From Hymenobacter aerilatus (GTDB lineage Bacteria > Bacteroidota > Bacteroidia > Cytophagales > Hymenobacteraceae): DNA of 64,000 nucleotides. Below, piece by piece: positions 52,152-63,291 of this stretch. The stretch is taken from NCBI RefSeq assembly GCF_022921095.1, contig NZ_CP095053.1, forward strand, positions 4,816,501 through 4,880,500. The letters run 5' to 3'. The position numbers and the translations under genes were made by a program. Numbering within the stretch: the first letter of the stretch is position 1; each line of letters starts with the position of its first letter. Below the pieces are notes generated by a model. The model was not told where the DNA came from. It saw only the letters and a list, made by a program, of their open reading frames with translations, and did not search any database.

Positions 52152-54614
52152 CTAAAACGGCACGACCACCTTCACGCTCACATTCCTACCCTGGTTGTAA
52201 ATGCCTGAGCGACCATTGGGAGAGGCGCTGTAGTACTCGAAATATTTCAAGCGGTTCAGGTGCGACTGGTACGCCATATTCAACACGTTGTCCACCTGCA
52301 CAAAGAGCTGTGCTACCTCCCGCTGCCCAGCGCGCAGGGTAGTACCCGCGCCCAGGCCCAGCAGCGTGTAGCCGGCCGTGCGGGTTTCGGTGTTATCGAC
52401 AGCGTAGAAGCGGTTCTGGGCGGCGTTGATATCCACGGTGGCGCGCACATAGGTAGCGTGAAAGGGGCCGAGCGGGCGCGGCGTGGTGTAGCGCGCCTCC
52501 GAGCGGGCGTACAGGGGAGGAATGAACGGTAAGTACTTAGCCGCGTTGCCCTCCGTGGCCCGCAGGGCGCTATTCTGATTCAGCCCCACCACGTAGGCCA
52601 GGCTGTTGTTGAGCATGAAACCGGGTAGGGCCGTGGGATGCAGGTTGGCCGTGAGTTCGGTCCCGTAGAGGCGTGCACCGCTCTGCTGGTACTGGTAGGT
52701 CACATTGCCGGGTACCAGCTCCACGGGCTGGCCGTTGGCATCGGTGAGGCGGGCTTGGTAGATGTAACCGGTAATGCGGTTGTGGAAAGCATCCACGCTC
52801 AGGTCGGCCCAAGGTAGGCGGGCGGCCAGGCCCAGATCTTGTTGCAGGCTGAATTCAGGATCGAAGGTGCGGTTGCCGAGGTAGACGATGTGGGCGCCGG
52901 GGTCGAGGCCGTTGGAGCCTACCTCCGTAATGTTGGGTGCCCGGTAGCCCCGCGCCACATTGGCGCGCAGCACGTACCGCTCACCCAGCGCATACGTGCC
53001 CCCCACGCTGGCCGACACGCCCCGGTACCACCGCCCAAACGCTGCAAACTGCGGCTCCTTACCCGGTGCGGTCGGCACCCGCTGGTCGAAGCCTGTAGCC
53101 AGGTTGGGCCCCACGTAGAAGTCGTTCCAGGTGAGGTGGCGAGTGTCGTAGCGCAGGCCGCCGGCCAGGTCAAGCCGACCAAACGTCTTTTTCAAATGCA
53201 GGTAGCCACCGATGTCGAACAGGTTGTAGTCGGGAATGGGGAAGTCGGTAGCGTCCTGGTTGCGGTTGCGCTGGGCCATGCCGTTCAGACCAGCGGTGGC
53301 CTCCACACCCAGCAGGGTAGGGGCGGCGTAGCGGAGGTCGTAGTTATAGGTAGTGAGCTGCACGCTCAGGCCCGGCTGCTCGGGTAGGGTAGGGTGATTG
53401 TACTCGCGGCGGCGGTTTTGCTGCACGCCCAGCAGTGCGTGCAACTCGCCCGCGCCCAGCCGGAAGCGGTTGCGCGTGAGCAAGCGGTAGTGCTGAATGC
53501 GTTGGTACAACGGGTTGAGGCGGTAGGTAGACAGCTCTGCCGTGGGCATCACTGGCCGGCTGCGAATATCGTCGCCCTCGTCCAGCACCTGTCGTGTAAA
53601 GCGCCGGCTCAGGGAATCACGGCTACCATCGGGAATTTCCTGGCGGTTGTCGTAGAGCGTCATCGACCAGTCGGAGCTACCCCAGCTTTTGTCTACCCCA
53701 GCCGTGGCCGTGGCGTTCAGCTCCCGGAAGGCAGTGCCGTACACGCGGCCATCCACAGGGTTGCGGTAATTCTGGGCCAGGCGGTAGGAAGCGCGGCCGC
53801 CGTAGTGCCAGCCGGCGCGGTGGTAGCGCAGGCCGATGGAAGCGCCCAGCAGGTTGTTGTTGGTTTGATATTCCGTGAGGGCGTCGCCATGTAGCTGGCC
53901 CTCGGGGCCATCGTCGGGGCGGCGGGGTAGGAGGTTCACTACCCCAGCCACGGCATCGGAACCGTAGATGAGGCTGGCAGGACCTTTTACTACCTCAATG
54001 CGCTCAATATCATACTGATCTACCTCAATGCCATGCTCATCGCCCCACTGCTGGCCCTCCTGGCGCAGGCCATTGTACATGGTCAGCACGCGGTTGTAGC
54101 CAAGGCCGCGAATAAACGGTTTGCTGATGTTGGGACCAGTCGTTACGGCGCTCAGACCAGGCACGCCCCGCACAGCCGCATCAATCACGTTGCCGTTGGC
54201 GTTCAGGTTGATGTCGCGGCGGTTGAGGGCCGCTACCGGCACGGGACTTCGGCGCAACTCCGTAGCGCGCGATACGCCCGTCACCACTACTTCTTCCAGC
54301 GCGGCGGGCGTGGCTACTAGTGCTGCATCCAGTACCAGGGTTTGGGTTGCTGCTACCGTCACGCGCCGCCGCACCGGCTGGTAACCCACAAACGAAAACA
54401 CAATTTCGGCAGTGCCGATGGGTACGTTGCGCAACTCGTATCGGCCTTGCGCATTGGTAGTACAGCCCTCCGCGGTGCCTACCAGCGCCACCGTCACTTG
54501 CTCCAATGGCTGGCCTACCGCCCGCACCTGCCCCCGAATGGTAGCCGTAGCAGACTGCGCTAGCGCCTCACTTCCTACCAACAGCACCAAAAGAAGAAAG
54601 AAAAGCTGTTTCAT
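52152..54614 (-). CDS. TonB-dependent outer-membrane receptor with carboxypeptidase-like N-terminal domain
   Basis: An 820-residue receptor: signal peptide (LLLVLLVGSEALAQ), a CarboxypepD-like/beta-sandwich domain about 22-105 (RGQVRAVGQPLEQVTVALVG), a plug about 120-230 (VPVAALNRRDINLNANGNVI, IERIEVVKGPASLIYGSDAV) and a 22-strand-type barrel ending NVSVKVVVPF. No SusD partner follows, which favours a metal or metal-complex ligand over glycans. A palindrome like that before mntH lies 24 bases upstream of the ATG (54638-54653), suggesting metal-dependent repression. Confidence 0.92.
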   Translation of the reverse strand: MKQLFFLLLVLLVGSEALAQSATATIRGQVRAVGQPLEQVTVALVGTAEGCTTNAQGRYELRNVPIGTAEIVFSFVGYQPVRRRVTVAATQTLVLDAALVATPAALEEVVVTGVSRATELRRSPVPVAALNRRDINLNANGNVIDAAVRGVPGLSAVTTGPNISKPFIRGLGYNRVLTMYNGLRQEGQQWGDEHGIEVDQYDIERIEVVKGPASLIYGSDAVAGVVNLLPRRPDDGPEGQLHGDALTEYQTNNNLLGASIGLRYHRAGWHYGGRASYRLAQNYRNPVDGRVYGTAFRELNATATAGVDKSWGSSDWSMTLYDNRQEIPDGSRDSLSRRFTRQVLDEGDDIRSRPVMPTAELSTYRLNPLYQRIQHYRLLTRNRFRLGAGELHALLGVQQNRRREYNHPTLPEQPGLSVQLTTYNYDLRYAAPTLLGVEATAGLNGMAQRNRNQDATDFPIPDYNLFDIGGYLHLKKTFGRLDLAGGLRYDTRHLTWNDFYVGPNLATGFDQRVPTAPGKEPQFAAFGRWYRGVSASVGGTYALGERYVLRANVARGYRAPNITEVGSNGLDPGAHIVYLGNRTFDPEFSLQQDLGLAARLPWADLSVDAFHNRITGYIYQARLTDANGQPVELVPGNVTYQYQQSGARLYGTELTANLHPTALPGFMLNNSLAYVVGLNQNSALRATEGNAAKYLPFIPPLYARSEARYTTPRPLGPFHATYVRATVDINAAQNRFYAVDNTETRTAGYTLLGLGAGTTLRAGQREVAQLFVQVDNVLNMAYQSHLNRLKYFEYYSASPNGRSGIYNQGRNVSVKVVVPF

Positions 54615-54637
54615 ATTTAAAGCGTGTGAAAAATATA

Positions 54638-54653
54638 TTTAGGGTAGTCTAAA
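54638..54653 (-). promoter_or_regulatory. Candidate DtxR/MntR-type operator before the TonB receptor
   Basis: A 16-bp imperfect palindrome, TTTAGG-GTAG-TCTAAA, 24 bases before the receptor ATG. It has the same half-sites and 4-base spacing as the element before mntH. DtxR-family metalloregulators bind TTAGG/CCTAA-type palindromes. Confidence 0.55.
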
Positions 54654-54664
54654 CCTGAAAACGT

Positions 54665-54700
54665 AAAAAAGCGCCGTAGCGGACTTGCCCGCTACGGCGC
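54665..54700 (-). terminator. Rho-independent terminator after mntH
   Basis: A perfect 12-bp GC-rich stem (54671-54682 with 54689-54700), 6-base loop, followed by six T on the minus strand. Confidence 0.85.
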
Positions 54701-54708
54701 CTTCTGTA

Positions 54709-56094
54709 TTACCCGATAAACGTTTGCACCAGCAAGTACACGTTCAGCGCCACGATGATGCTGGACACGCCCCAGGCCGTAGCTTGCAGCCAGGGCTTAT
54801 TCACGAATACGCCCATTTTGAGTTTGCTACCCGTGAAGAGTACCAAGGGTATTACAGCGAAGCTGAGCTGAAATGACAGGATAACCTGGCTGAGTACCAG
54901 CAACTCGCTGGTGCCATGCTCTCCGTAGAGCAGCGTTACTACAAAAGCCGGCACCACCGCAATACTGCGCGTAATCAGGCGGCGCATCCAGGGCTTCAGC
55001 TTTAGATCTAGAAAGCCTTCCATCACAATCTGGCCTGCGAGGGTTCCTGTGAGGGTAGAGTTTTGACCCGAAGCCAGCAGCGCTACGGCAAATAGCACAC
55101 TGGCCGCGCCCGCGCCTAGCACCGGCGCCAGCAGTTTGTGTGCGTCCGTAATGTCGGCCACATCGCGGTAGCCGTTGTAGTGGAAGGCTGCAGCCGACGT
55201 GACCAGAATGGCCCCGTTCACGAAAAACGCCAGTAGCAATGACACCGTGCTGTCGATGGTTGCGAACTTGATGGCCATGCGCTTGCCGGGTTCCGTCTGC
55301 TCGATCTGCCGCGTCTGCACAATACTGGAGTGCAGGTACAGGTTATGCGGCATTACGGTAGCCCCCAGAATACCAATGGCAATGTAGAGCATGTGCGGAT
55401 TGGTAACAATCTGGGGCTGAGGAATCAGGCCCTGGGCCAAGGCGAAGTAATCGGGGTGCGACACCACCACTTCGTAGATGAAGCACACGAAAATCACCAC
55501 CATCAGTCCGGCCACAATGCTCTCCAACGCCCGGAAACCCTTGTTTTGGAACAACAGCACCACCATCACATCCAGGATAGTGAGGGCCACGCCCCAGGTA
55601 AGGGGTAGGCCAAAGAGCAGGTTGAGTGCAATAGCCGAACCGATAACCTCAGCCAAATCACAGGCAGCAATAGCAATTTCGCAGAGCACCCACAGCACCA
55701 GCGACACTGGCCGGGAGTAGTGGTCGCGGCAGGCCTGGGCCAAGTCGCGCCCGGTTACAATGCCGAGCTTGGCCGCCAGGTGCTGCAAAAGCATGGCGAA
55801 AAAGTTGGAAATCAAAATTACCGACAGCAGCGTGTAGCCGTAGCGGGCGCCACCCTCAATATCGGTGGCCCAGTTGCCGGGATCCATGTAACCCACAGCC
55901 ACCATCAAGCCGGGTCCGCCAAATGCCAGCAACTTGCGCCAGAACGACGCATTAGCGGCCGGCACCTTGATGGAGCCGTACACCTCGGGTAGAGATTTGG
56001 CACGCCGGGCGTGCCGCCAACCGGCATCGGGCGCGTCGGCGGTGGGGGTAGCAGGAGCGAGAGGGGGAGGAGAATCTTGTACGCGTGGAGGCAT
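54709..56094 (-). CDS. mntH: Nramp family divalent metal:H+ symporter
   Basis: A 461-residue inner-membrane importer of Mn2+ (and possibly Fe2+), with about 11 helices. The helix 1 metal motif is DPGNW in VAVGYMDPGNWATDIEGG, and the helix 6 motif is MPHN in GATVMPHNLYLHSSI; both are intact. The N-terminal 30 residues are Pro/Ala-rich and hydrophilic. A candidate metalloregulator operator lies 42 bases upstream, and a CDF exporter gene is divergent from the same region. Confidence 0.92.
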   Translation of the reverse strand: MPPRVQDSPPPLAPATPTADAPDAGWRHARRAKSLPEVYGSIKVPAANASFWRKLLAFGGPGLMVAVGYMDPGNWATDIEGGARYGYTLLSVILISNFFAMLLQHLAAKLGIVTGRDLAQACRDHYSRPVSLVLWVLCEIAIAACDLAEVIGSAIALNLLFGLPLTWGVALTILDVMVVLLFQNKGFRALESIVAGLMVVIFVCFIYEVVVSHPDYFALAQGLIPQPQIVTNPHMLYIAIGILGATVMPHNLYLHSSIVQTRQIEQTEPGKRMAIKFATIDSTVSLLLAFFVNGAILVTSAAAFHYNGYRDVADITDAHKLLAPVLGAGAASVLFAVALLASGQNSTLTGTLAGQIVMEGFLDLKLKPWMRRLITRSIAVVPAFVVTLLYGEHGTSELLVLSQVILSFQLSFAVIPLVLFTGSKLKMGVFVNKPWLQATAWGVSSIIVALNVYLLVQTFIG

Positions 56095-56135
56095 AAACGA
56101 CTTGCAGCAGATACGTTACGAAAGCTAGCTAATTT

Positions 56136-56151
56136 TTTAGATAAACCTAAA
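56136..56151 (-). promoter_or_regulatory. Candidate DtxR/MntR-type operator before mntH
   Basis: A 16-bp imperfect palindrome, TTTAGA-TAAA-CCTAAA, extended outward by AT pairs, in the region shared by mntH and the divergent CDF gene. It matches the element before the TonB receptor in both half-sites and spacing. Confidence 0.6.
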
Positions 56152-56265
56152 AATTAATTTAAGCGTCTATAAATACGTATAGAGCGGCAGTAAAAGTTTC
56201 GCTGGCAGCAGAAGTAGTTTTTTTAGCGGAATTTTGTGGCCCTTTTTGCCGTTGCTCCCCTCCCT

Positions 56266-57258
56266 ATGCTTGATAAGAAAACTAAAAACCGTCTGGGCCT
56301 GCTGTCGTTGGTGGTGAGCGTGGCGCTGGTGGCGCTCAAGTTCTACGCCTACTTCATGACCCGCTCGCAGGTGGTGCTCACCGACGCGCTGGAGTCGATT
56401 ATCAACGTCTTTACCAGTGGGTTTGCTTTTTATAGCATCTACCTGGCCAGCCTACCCAAAGACGAAAACCACCCCTACGGCCACGGCAAAATCGAGCACC
56501 TATCGGTGGGGTTCGAGGGCGGACTGATTCTGTTTGCCGGCCTCTATATCTTCTACAGCGCCACGCGCACCCTCTTTGAGCCGCACGCTGTGGCCGCGCC
56601 CGACCTGGGCGTATGGCTGCTGGCGGCGGCGGGCATCATCAACCTGGGGATAGGCTACGTGCTGGTGCGCGAGGGCAAGCGCCTGAAATCGGCCGCGCTG
56701 GTTGGCGACGGGCAGCACCTCTACATCGACGCACTGACTTCGCTGGTGTCGTGCGCGGCCTTGCTACTGGTGTTTTTCACGGGTATTGTGCTGTTCGATA
56801 CGCTAGCAGCGCTGTTGCTGGGCGTGGTGATTGTGGTGAATGGCTATAAGATGGTGCGCAGCTCTGCCTCAGCGCTGATGGATGAGTCGGATGCAGCGAC
56901 GGTGGCCGAGGTGGTGGCTGAGTTGCAACGCCACCGCCAGCCTGCCTGGATAGATGTGCACAACCTGCGCGTGCAGCGCTACGGTGCCAATCTGCATATC
57001 GACTGCCACATGCAGATGCCGTATTACTTCAGCCTCGAAGCCATTCACAACGAGCTAAACAAGATTGAAACGCTTATGCGTCAGCACGCCGACGCTGAGG
57101 TAGAAATGTTTGTGCACGCCGACCCCTGCACCTTCCGCGCCTGCTCCCTGTGCCACATGCCCGACTGCCCCGTGCGCCAACACGCTTTCGCGCACGAGGT
57201 AGAATGGAACCTTGCCAACGCCGTCCGCAACGAGCGGCACCAGCTGGCAGAAGGGTAG
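56266..57258 (+). CDS. Cation diffusion facilitator (CDF) metal exporter
   Basis: A 330-residue inner-membrane antiporter. Six helices lie in about 15-205; the metal site pairs are DALES in helix 2 and HLYIDALTSL in helix 5, with HPYGHGKIEHL in the loop after helix 2. A cytoplasmic dimer domain follows, and the tail has an unusual Cys/His-rich segment (DPCTFRACSLCHMPDCPVRQH) that could bind metal. The ATG at 56266 is preferred to the in-frame GTG at 56236. Substrate may be Zn, Fe or Mn; context with mntH favours Mn or Fe. Confidence 0.9.
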   Translation: MLDKKTKNRLGLLSLVVSVALVALKFYAYFMTRSQVVLTDALESIINVFTSGFAFYSIYLASLPKDENHPYGHGKIEHLSVGFEGGLILFAGLYIFYSATRTLFEPHAVAAPDLGVWLLAAAGIINLGIGYVLVREGKRLKSAALVGDGQHLYIDALTSLVSCAALLLVFFTGIVLFDTLAALLLGVVIVVNGYKMVRSSASALMDESDAATVAEVVAELQRHRQPAWIDVHNLRVQRYGANLHIDCHMQMPYYFSLEAIHNELNKIETLMRQHADAEVEMFVHADPCTFRACSLCHMPDCPVRQHAFAHEVEWNLANAVRNERHQLAEG

Positions 57259-57384
57259 GGAGATGAAAAACGGCGCCTCTTTGTCTTATGCTGACGCGCA
57301 TCGTGGTTGGAAAGGCACGGAATGACTTGCGGAAGTAGCTGGGCCGAGTAGCTTTGCTGTATACCCGCTGTCCCTCCCCTTGCC

Positions 57385-59064
57385 ATGATAAGAAAAGCCC
57401 TACCCTACCTCGTCGTGGGCCTGACCTGCTTCGGCGCGGGCGCCTTTGCCACGCGCCCGGCTGAGCTGCCACCTATCACGCTGGCCGCTGCACAGGCCGC
57501 GCAAGACCTGCTGGGCCTGCACTTCTCCGACGCCCAGCTCGACTCTACCCTTAGCAACCTGCGGCAGAACCGCGCCAGCTATGAGGCTCTGCGTAAGCTC
57601 GATCTGCCCAACAGCGTCGCTCCCGCCGAAACCTTCGATCCGCGCCCGCTCCGTGTTCGGCAAGCCATGCAGCCCGCCCGCGTGCCGGACGCCGGCAAGC
57701 TGCCCAAACTGAGCAAGGTGAAGCTGCCTGCAAACCGCGGCGACCTGGCTTACTACACTGTGCGCCAGCTGGGCGAGCTACTGCGTACCAAACAGCTTTC
57801 GTCGGAAGAACTGACGCGATTCTGTCTGGCCCGCCTCAAAAAGTACGATCCGCAGTTGCACTGCGTCATCACCCTCACCGAGGAGCTGGCGATGCAGCAG
57901 GCCCGCCAAGCCGACCAGGAAATACGTGCCGGCAAATACCGCGGGCCGCTGCACGGTATTCCGTGCGGGGTGAAGGACTTGTTTAGTGCCAAGGGCTACA
58001 AAACCACCTGGGGCGCCATGCCTTATAAAGACCAGATGCTGGACGAAAACTCGGCCGTAGTGGAGCGCTTGGAGCAGGCCGGGTCGGTGCTGGTGGCCAA
58101 GTTTACGCTGGGCGCGCTGGCTCAGGGCGACGTGTGGTTTGGGGGCAAAACCCGCTCGCCGTGGAAGCTGAGCGAGGGCAGCAGCGGCTCGTCGGCGGGG
58201 TCGGCCTCGGCGGTGGCAGCGGGGCTGGTGCCGTTTGCCATCGGCACCGAAACGCTGGGGTCCATTGTGAGTCCCAGCACGGCTTGCGGTACCACCGGCC
58301 TGCGGCCTACCTACGGGCGTATCAGCAGGGCCGGGGCTATGGCCCTGAGCTGGACCATGGACAAGGTAGGGCCGCTTACCCGCTCAGCTGAAGATTGCGC
58401 CCTGGTGCTAGCCGCCCTGGCCGGCCCCGACCCCCACGACCCAGCTACCCTGCAAGCACCTGCGCCCTTCCGCTACGCCTTCGATACCAATATCAGGAAG
58501 CTACGGGTAGGCTACGTGAAAACGGAGTTTGACCGCGACTACCCTACCAAGGCCAACGACCAGGCGAGCTTGGAGGTGCTGCGCAAGCTAGGTGTGAAAC
58601 TGGTGCCGCTGGAGCTGCCTACCCTGCCGGCCGGGGCTATGCGCTTCGGTCTCTCAGTAGAAGGCGCTACTGCCTTCGACGACCTCACCCGCTCGGGCCG
58701 CGACGGGCTGCTGGTGCAGCAGCACCGCTACGCCTGGCCCAACACGTTCCGGTCGTCGCGCTTTGTACCGGCAGTGGAGTACCTCCAGGCCCAACGAGCC
58801 CGCACGTTGCTGATAGAAGCCATGGACCGGCAGCTGCAGGGCTTGGACCTTTACCTGGCGCCCACCAGTAGCGCTAGCCTCACCATCACCAACCTCACCG
58901 GCCACCCGGCCGTAGCCGTGCCGAATGGCTTCCGCCAGAGCGGCCTACCCAGTACCATCACCTTCACCGGCCAGCTCTACGAAGAAGGCAAGTTGCTGGC
59001 CCTAGCAAAAGCCTACCAAGACGCCACGGACTTTGACGAGAAGCATCCGCCGCTGTTTCAATAA
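57385..59064 (+). CDS. Amidase-signature family enzyme, envelope-anchored
   Basis: A 559-residue amidase with an N-terminal hydrophobic segment (ALPYLVVGLTCFGAGAFA) and about 110 residues before the catalytic domain, longer than GatA. Triad residues: Lys in GIPCGVKDLF, cis-Ser in SEGSSGSSAGSA, nucleophile Ser in GTETLGSIVSPS. It resembles secreted amidases of Bacteroidota, not GatA; substrate unknown. It lies well downstream of the CDF gene on the same strand. Confidence 0.88.
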   Translation: MIRKALPYLVVGLTCFGAGAFATRPAELPPITLAAAQAAQDLLGLHFSDAQLDSTLSNLRQNRASYEALRKLDLPNSVAPAETFDPRPLRVRQAMQPARVPDAGKLPKLSKVKLPANRGDLAYYTVRQLGELLRTKQLSSEELTRFCLARLKKYDPQLHCVITLTEELAMQQARQADQEIRAGKYRGPLHGIPCGVKDLFSAKGYKTTWGAMPYKDQMLDENSAVVERLEQAGSVLVAKFTLGALAQGDVWFGGKTRSPWKLSEGSSGSSAGSASAVAAGLVPFAIGTETLGSIVSPSTACGTTGLRPTYGRISRAGAMALSWTMDKVGPLTRSAEDCALVLAALAGPDPHDPATLQAPAPFRYAFDTNIRKLRVGYVKTEFDRDYPTKANDQASLEVLRKLGVKLVPLELPTLPAGAMRFGLSVEGATAFDDLTRSGRDGLLVQQHRYAWPNTFRSSRFVPAVEYLQAQRARTLLIEAMDRQLQGLDLYLAPTSSASLTITNLTGHPAVAVPNGFRQSGLPSTITFTGQLYEEGKLLALAKAYQDATDFDEKHPPLFQ

Positions 59065-59069
59065 AGGTT

Positions 59070-59097
59070 GTCATGCTTCGACTCCGCTCAGTATGAC
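59070..59097. repeat. Dispersed repeat element, GTCATGCTTCGACTCCGCTCAG type
   Basis: A 28-base element whose ends are complementary (gtcat with atgac) and whose core resembles a shuffled copy of the 30531-30619 arms. It lies between the amidase and GNAT genes. Confidence 0.5.
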
Positions 59098-59130
59098 GTT
59101 CATTATCAGTAATAGACCCGAATCCTGCCC

Positions 59131-59589
59131 ATGCATTCCCAAACCAACCCCGACGGCTTCCGCATCAGCACCAACCCGGCCGAGTTAGACATAGCCGCCA
59201 TTCACCGCTATCTGTCCGAAGACTCCTACTGGGCCACCAATATGCCGCTGGAAACCCTGGAACGCGCCATTGCTAACTCACTCAACTTTGGGCTGTTTAC
59301 GCCCGATGGCCAATTGGCGGGCTTCGCGCGGGTCATTACGGACCGGGCCACGTTTGCCTGGCTCTGCGACGTATTTGTGCTACCCGAGTTCCGAGGTAGG
59401 GGGCTGTCGAAATGGCTGATGGAGGTGATATGGGCGCACCCCGAGCTGAAAGACCAGCGTCGGCACATGCTGGCTACTATAGATGCGCACGGCCTGTACC
59501 AGCAGTTCGGCTTCACACCGCTCTCTTCTCCTGAGCGTTTTTTGGAAAAACGCCGGTTAAATCCGTACGGAGCCCCTACAAAGAACTAA
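59131..59589 (+). CDS. GNAT family N-acetyltransferase
   Basis: A 152-residue acetyltransferase; acetyl-CoA-binding motif A is VFVLPEFRGRGLSKWLMEVI, preceded by the FARVITDRATFAWLCDV strand. The opening FRISTNPAELDIAAIHRYLS and the GLYQQFGFTPL end fit the small GNAT type. Substrate unknown. Confidence 0.88.
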   Translation: MHSQTNPDGFRISTNPAELDIAAIHRYLSEDSYWATNMPLETLERAIANSLNFGLFTPDGQLAGFARVITDRATFAWLCDVFVLPEFRGRGLSKWLMEVIWAHPELKDQRRHMLATIDAHGLYQQFGFTPLSSPERFLEKRRLNPYGAPTKN

Positions 59590-59639
59590 TCAGGCATCAT
59601 TTTTTGTAGAAAGTAGACTTCCTACTGAATCCAATTGAT

Positions 59640-60275
59640 GTGACAAATTCTACCTTATCTAACCGCTGGCATCAGCTGACGGCTCCTCTTCTACCCGATG
59701 AGGCCGCCCGAGCCGCAGCGTACGAACAACTTAGCGCCGCCTATTCTGCTTCCGACCGCCATTACCACACCCTGCACCACGTGCGGGCGCTGCTAGATGT
59801 TGCTGAGCGCCATGCCTCTACCCTGCAAGACTCCACGGTAGTGCAGCTTGCCATCTGGTTTCATGATGCCGTGTACAGTGCTCGTCGCTCCGACAATGAG
59901 GAGCGTAGCGCAGCGCTGGCCTTGAAGTTTCTGGAGCAAACCACCTTGCCTGCCGCCCGCCGGCAGCGCGTGGCCTATCTCATCGAGCGCACCAAAGACC
60001 ACACGCAGCCGCTTTCTGCACCGGATGCCGACTTGGCGTTTTTCCTGGATGCTGATCTGCAAATCCTGGGTGCGCCGGAGGCCGATTATTGGCAGTACGC
60101 CCGCCAGATCCGGCAAGAGTATCGCCTGATTCCGGATTTGCTCTACCGCCCCGGCCGGCGCAAAGTATTGGAGAAGATGCTGGCTGCGCCTACCCTGTAC
60201 CGCACGCCCGAGTTTCGGCAGCGGCTGGAAGACACCGCCCGCCGCAACCTGCGCCTGGAGTTAGCCGATTTGTAG
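59640..60275 (+). CDS. HD-domain-like metal-dependent hydrolase
   Basis: A 211-residue protein from a GTG start, since the nearby ATG at 59638 runs into a stop. It contains SDRHYHTLHHVRALLDVAE and AIWFHDAVYSARRSDNEERS, the His and HD of an N-terminal HD-type metal site, and a late DADLQILGAPEADY. This is the family of predicted metal-dependent HD phosphohydrolases. Substrate unknown; it follows the GNAT gene by 50 bases. Confidence 0.82.
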   Translation: MTNSTLSNRWHQLTAPLLPDEAARAAAYEQLSAAYSASDRHYHTLHHVRALLDVAERHASTLQDSTVVQLAIWFHDAVYSARRSDNEERSAALALKFLEQTTLPAARRQRVAYLIERTKDHTQPLSAPDADLAFFLDADLQILGAPEADYWQYARQIRQEYRLIPDLLYRPGRRKVLEKMLAAPTLYRTPEFRQRLEDTARRNLRLELADL

Positions 60276-60299
60276 CACAAGTTCCTGTTCAATGAGTTG

Positions 60300-60638
60300 A
60301 TGAAATGCCATTTCATGTCCAGACGCATAGTTCTGTTACTGTGTTTGTGGCTGGTACCATCCTTGGCATTTGCGCACGGTGAGGAAGTACTGCTTCCTGT
60401 GCTTACTCAGTTTCTATCTCTCATCTTTTTTTTGATTTTTATCCTGTTTAGTCGACTTAGTTATTCCACAAAAGCTTGGTTGACTACTACTTATTTACTG
60501 GCAGTAATCATCATATGGGTCATGTTTGGTAACTTGCCATACCTTGCTTATCTTAAGATATTTAGTTTTTCTATTGGTCTGGCTCCTATTGCTAGCTGCC
60601 TGATAGTCTATTTCATTATAAAGCTGCGTCAGAAATAG
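60300..60638 (+). CDS. Small integral membrane protein of unknown family
   Basis: About 112 residues with a possible signal (IVLLLCLWLVPSLAFAHG) and three further helices. Starts at 60300 and 60315 are both possible. Coding is AT-richer than neighbours, with few GC third positions, which hints at recent arrival or a poorly constrained gene. I do not recognise it. Confidence 0.5.
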   Translation: MKCHFMSRRIVLLLCLWLVPSLAFAHGEEVLLPVLTQFLSLIFFLIFILFSRLSYSTKAWLTTTYLLAVIIIWVMFGNLPYLAYLKIFSFSIGLAPIASCLIVYFIIKLRQK

Positions 60639-60746
60639 TCATTGAACACTGCATGAGTTGGGGCAAGCTGCTGGTTGCAACGCCAGCCGGCGGTTGGCGT
60701 CCTTGGGAGGAACTGCGTAAGTTGCGGCTCCTCCTTCTGCCTGTCT

Positions 60747-63212
<2,466 letters not shown>

Positions 63213-63227
63213 GTTGCGCTGCCTTGC

Positions 63228-63279
63228 AAAAGACCAAAAGCCCCGCTGTCTATATCGACAGCGGGGCTTTTGGTCTTTT
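63228..63279. terminator. Bidirectional terminator between S9 and PAP2 genes
   Basis: A perfect 23-bp stem (63228-63250 with 63257-63279), 6-base loop, with A- and T-runs at its ends, between convergent genes. Confidence 0.85.
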
Positions 63280-63291
63280 GTTTTCGGTTAT

